Below are positions 62,006 to 64,000 of a stretch of 64,000 nt of DNA, in pieces. The stretch comes from Marinomonas sp. KMM3893 (GTDB lineage: Bacteria > Pseudomonadota > Gammaproteobacteria > Pseudomonadales > Marinomonadaceae), in NCBI RefSeq assembly GCF_004352855.1, contig NZ_SJSC01000004.1, positions 124,001-188,000 on the forward strand. The letters are read 5' to 3'. Every line of letters begins with the position of its first letter. The first letter of the stretch is position 1. The translations under genes were made by a program, and so were the position numbers. A model generated the notes under the pieces. The model saw nothing but the letters and a program-made list of their open reading frames with translations, was not told the DNA's origin and did no database searches.

Positions 62006-63539
62006 TAGCAACTCGAACGGCGATACCTCTCTTATGCAGAAGGAGCAATCTGAGTCGGTTCATCGATTTACCGAACGCAGTGGCGACTATTACAGTGCTG
62101 AGTTTGAAAAAATTCAATCGAGTACTCGCTTAACCTTATCTTTCAATGTTGCGGCGGCCTTGTTTGGTCCTTTTTGGGGGGCGGCTCGAAATATTTGGGG
62201 CTTCTTTTGGTTAAGTACCATCGCCATGCTGTTTGCCTTGGTGCAATTAGGTCGTGGTTTATGGGGTGAGTTGGGCGCCGATAAATTAGCACAAGCGGCG
62301 CGCTTGGGAAGTAAATCTCAAGAGATGGCCGCCAAAGCACAAGTGGCCTTAGAGGCTGGCGCTGCCAACGCTCAGGCGCTACTGCGTAACTCTGATAACT
62401 TACAACGAGCCGCAGACAAAGCCACGGCTGCCGCGAACGAAGCGGCGAAAGGGGCTGAGCAATTGGTGATCTGGGGCGCTGTGTTTTTAATCGTGGTGAT
62501 GATTTTTCAAGGGCTGATTGCCAATCTTGTCTACGAGAAAAAATACTGTCGCTGGCGTGCCGATTACAGCGAGAAAAATGGCTTTAGCATGATGAACCTA
62601 CTGCTTGGCAGCGCCATGTTAGCCATCATGCTGCCACTGATGTTGTATCGCTTCACGGCGACCAAACCAGTGGCTTGGCTGATCGAGTTTCCAGCGGACA
62701 AAACCGTTTTTAATTCAGCGTCCAGCTGGTTGGACTCGGCGTTTGACGCGGTGGCTATTCACGGTTCTGGTTTCTTTGATGGCATTACTTCTGGCATTCG
62801 GGTCTTGCTGGACGGGTTAGAAGTGGTGCTGGTGGATACGCCTTGGCCGGTGATTACCTTGGTGATCTTGTTTATGGCATGGCGCTTGGCTGGGCCTCGC
62901 GTGGCGATCTTTACCGTGGCGGCTTTGGCTTACCTCGCCTTCTTAGGTTATTGGGAAAAAAGCATGGCGACGATCGCCTTGCTGGGTGCGGCGGCCACCT
63001 TGTGTGTTGTGGTTGGAGTACCGTTTGGCATCTTGTGTGCGAAAAACCGCACCGTGGATTCGATCGCTCGACCGGTTCTCGATTTCATGCAGACCATGCC
63101 CGCGTTTGTCTACTTGATTCCTATTATTGCCTTCTTCGGTACTGGTAAGCCGCCAGGTATATTGGCCACGCTGATCTTTGGTATGCCGCCAGTGGTTCGT
63201 TTGACGGCGTTGGGCATCAAGCAAGTACCACCTTCTATTGTGGAAGGGGCCTTAGCGTTTGGTTGCTCACGTCGCAAGTTGTTGCTGGATGTTGAGATCC
63301 CTTTGGCGATGACCAGCATTTTAGCGGGCATTAACCAAACCATTTTGATGTGTCTTTCTATGGTGGTGATTGCCTCTTTGATTGGGGCAGAAGGCTTGGG
63401 TACAGACGTCTTGATGGCACTGCAATTTGCCGCGAAAGGACAAGGCTTGTTGGCTGGTTTGGCGATCTTGTTCTGCGCCATGATCATCGACCGAATTGTA
63501 CAAGGGTGCTTTAAACCAGCAGGAAGACCCGCGGACTAA
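61998..63539 (+). CDS. proW: Glycine betaine-type ABC transporter permease (ProW-like) with long N-terminal extension
   Basis: This protein of about 513 residues has a C-terminal MetI-type permease domain (about residues 300-500, coupling motif EGALAFGCSRRKLLLDVEIP). The first 230 residues are extra. They contain a hydrophobic patch AALFGPFWGAARNIWGFFWL, which resembles the DUF2628 motif, an alanine-rich predicted coiled coil (about residues 98-155), and membrane segments before and after it. ProW homologues usually have about 280-350 residues, so this form is notably longer. The ATG at 61998 has AAGGGG upstream and overlaps the proV stop by eight bases; a GTG at 61995 is the alternative. Confidence 0.88.
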   Translation: MNNSNSNGDTSLMQKEQSESVHRFTERSGDYYSAEFEKIQSSTRLTLSFNVAAALFGPFWGAARNIWGFFWLSTIAMLFALVQLGRGLWGELGADKLAQAARLGSKSQEMAAKAQVALEAGAANAQALLRNSDNLQRAADKATAAANEAAKGAEQLVIWGAVFLIVVMIFQGLIANLVYEKKYCRWRADYSEKNGFSMMNLLLGSAMLAIMLPLMLYRFTATKPVAWLIEFPADKTVFNSASSWLDSAFDAVAIHGSGFFDGITSGIRVLLDGLEVVLVDTPWPVITLVILFMAWRLAGPRVAIFTVAALAYLAFLGYWEKSMATIALLGAAATLCVVVGVPFGILCAKNRTVDSIARPVLDFMQTMPAFVYLIPIIAFFGTGKPPGILATLIFGMPPVVRLTALGIKQVPPSIVEGALAFGCSRRKLLLDVEIPLAMTSILAGINQTILMCLSMVVIASLIGAEGLGTDVLMALQFAAKGQGLLAGLAILFCAMIIDRIVQGCFKPAGRPAD

Positions 63540-63595
63540 TAAACAATTTTAAACAACTCGTTAACGTAAACAATGACAAAGTAGAGATATGACAT

Positions 63596-64000
63596 ATGAA
63601 AATATTAGTGATGGTAAAGCGAGTATCTGATCCAAACGTAATGATTCGAGTCAGTGCGGATAACAGTAGTGTGGATCTTAATAATGTCAAAATGGCGATC
63701 AACCCTTTTTGTGAAATCGCAGTAGAAGAAGCGGTACGCCTAAAAGAAGCGGGCATTGCGACTGAAGTCGTGGCCTTGTCGATCGGTGGTACGCAATCCC
63801 AGGAGCAAATACGTACGGCCCTGGCGATGGGAGCGGATCGTGGCATCTTGATCGAATCTGAGGGGCCATTGGAATCTTTGACTGTGGCCAAACTAACGCA
63901 AAAGATCATCGAAGAAGAGCAACCAGGCTTGGTGATCTTAGGTAAGCAGTCTACCGATACGGACAACAGTCAAACGGGTCAAATGCTGGCCTCTTTGATG
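63596..64000 (+). CDS. etfB: Electron transfer flavoprotein beta subunit (3' end outside window)
   Basis: The first 135 codons of an EtfB-type protein are visible, with no stop before the window edge. They begin MKILVMVKRVSDPN and include NPFCEIAVEEAVRLKE, ALAMGADRGI and the AMP/FAD-contact motif LGKQSTDTDNSQTGQ. ETF accepts electrons from the flavin dehydrogenases of betaine breakdown, here most directly the dimethylglycine dehydrogenase at 56287-58710. The 56-base gap after proW suggests it belongs to the same or an adjacent unit, and etfA presumably follows. Confidence 0.9.
   Translation, partial: MKILVMVKRVSDPNVMIRVSADNSSVDLNNVKMAINPFCEIAVEEAVRLKEAGIATEVVALSIGGTQSQEQIRTALAMGADRGILIESEGPLESLTVAKLTQKIIEEEQPGLVILGKQSTDTDNSQTGQMLASLM

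Noticed and set aside
1-64000. CRISPR arrays, tRNA and rRNA genes
   Set aside because: No regularly spaced repeats with unique spacers and no convincing tRNA cloverleaf or rRNA sequence were seen on reading. A tRNAscan-SE or CRISPR finder run would settle it.

Overview
The window looks like chromosome of a marine gammaproteobacterium of the Oceanospirillales type, with a Marinomonas-like gene content. The reasons are the moderate GC content, the abundance of ABC and TRAP uptake systems, a Rieske-type glycine betaine catabolic locus, and gammaproteobacterial LexA- and Zur-like operators. This placement is inferred from gene content and was not tested by a search. No rRNA, tRNA or CRISPR array was recognised.

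Layout. (1) 1-3.4 kb: the 3' part of an RbbA-type ABC exporter and its partner permease. (2) 3.5-12.3 kb: a minus-strand seven-gene cluster (aldehyde dehydrogenase, Liv-type ABC importer, second aldehyde dehydrogenase) with a divergent AraC-family regulator, followed by a FadL-type outer-membrane channel at 12.7-14.1 kb. Together these suggest uptake and oxidation of a hydrophobic, possibly aromatic, compound. (3) 14.4-20.4 kb: a membrane-bound c-di-GMP phosphodiesterase-like protein, an unknown membrane-anchored protein with a near-consensus LexA box in its promoter, a BaiN/YhiN-type flavoprotein and a MalY/PatB C-S lyase. (4) 20.9-23.8 kb: a NitT/TauT-type ABC importer operon ending in a DsrE-family protein. 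(5) 24.2-28.9 kb: a LysR regulator, a DctPQM TRAP transporter and a cytoplasmic VanX-type D-Ala-D-Ala dipeptidase in one unit. (6) 29-36 kb: a nitroreductase with a divergent LysR regulator, then a Zur-like box, a small His-rich exported protein and a nickel/peptide-type ABC transporter with fused ATPases.

(7) 36.2-47.2 kb: a small unknown protein and PPK2, then a defence-island-like block. It holds a SAM methyltransferase coupled to an HNH nuclease, an AT-rich three-gene ABC-three-component (ABC-3C) cassette (PD-(D/E)xK-type nuclease candidate, middle component, DUF3732 Rad50-like ATPase), and a PLD-helicase-DUF3427 protein. (8) 47.3-51.8 kb: a gadB-aspT acid-decarboxylation operon plus a decayed IS3-family element, bracketed by an exact 55-bp direct repeat. 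The repeat duplicates the 3' end of the neighbouring lacI-family gene, so this looks like a small mobile island.

(9) 51.7-64 kb: a glycine betaine locus. It comprises a LacI-family regulator, gbcB-gbcA (glycine betaine monooxygenase), a divergent dimethylglycine dehydrogenase, two tandem betaine-binding proteins, a ProV/ProW transporter with an unusual N-terminal extension, and the start of etfB. Two mirror-image LacI-type operators precede the dehydrogenase gene and suggest that the adjacent LacI protein controls the locus. Import, N-demethylation and electron transfer to ETF are thus encoded side by side.
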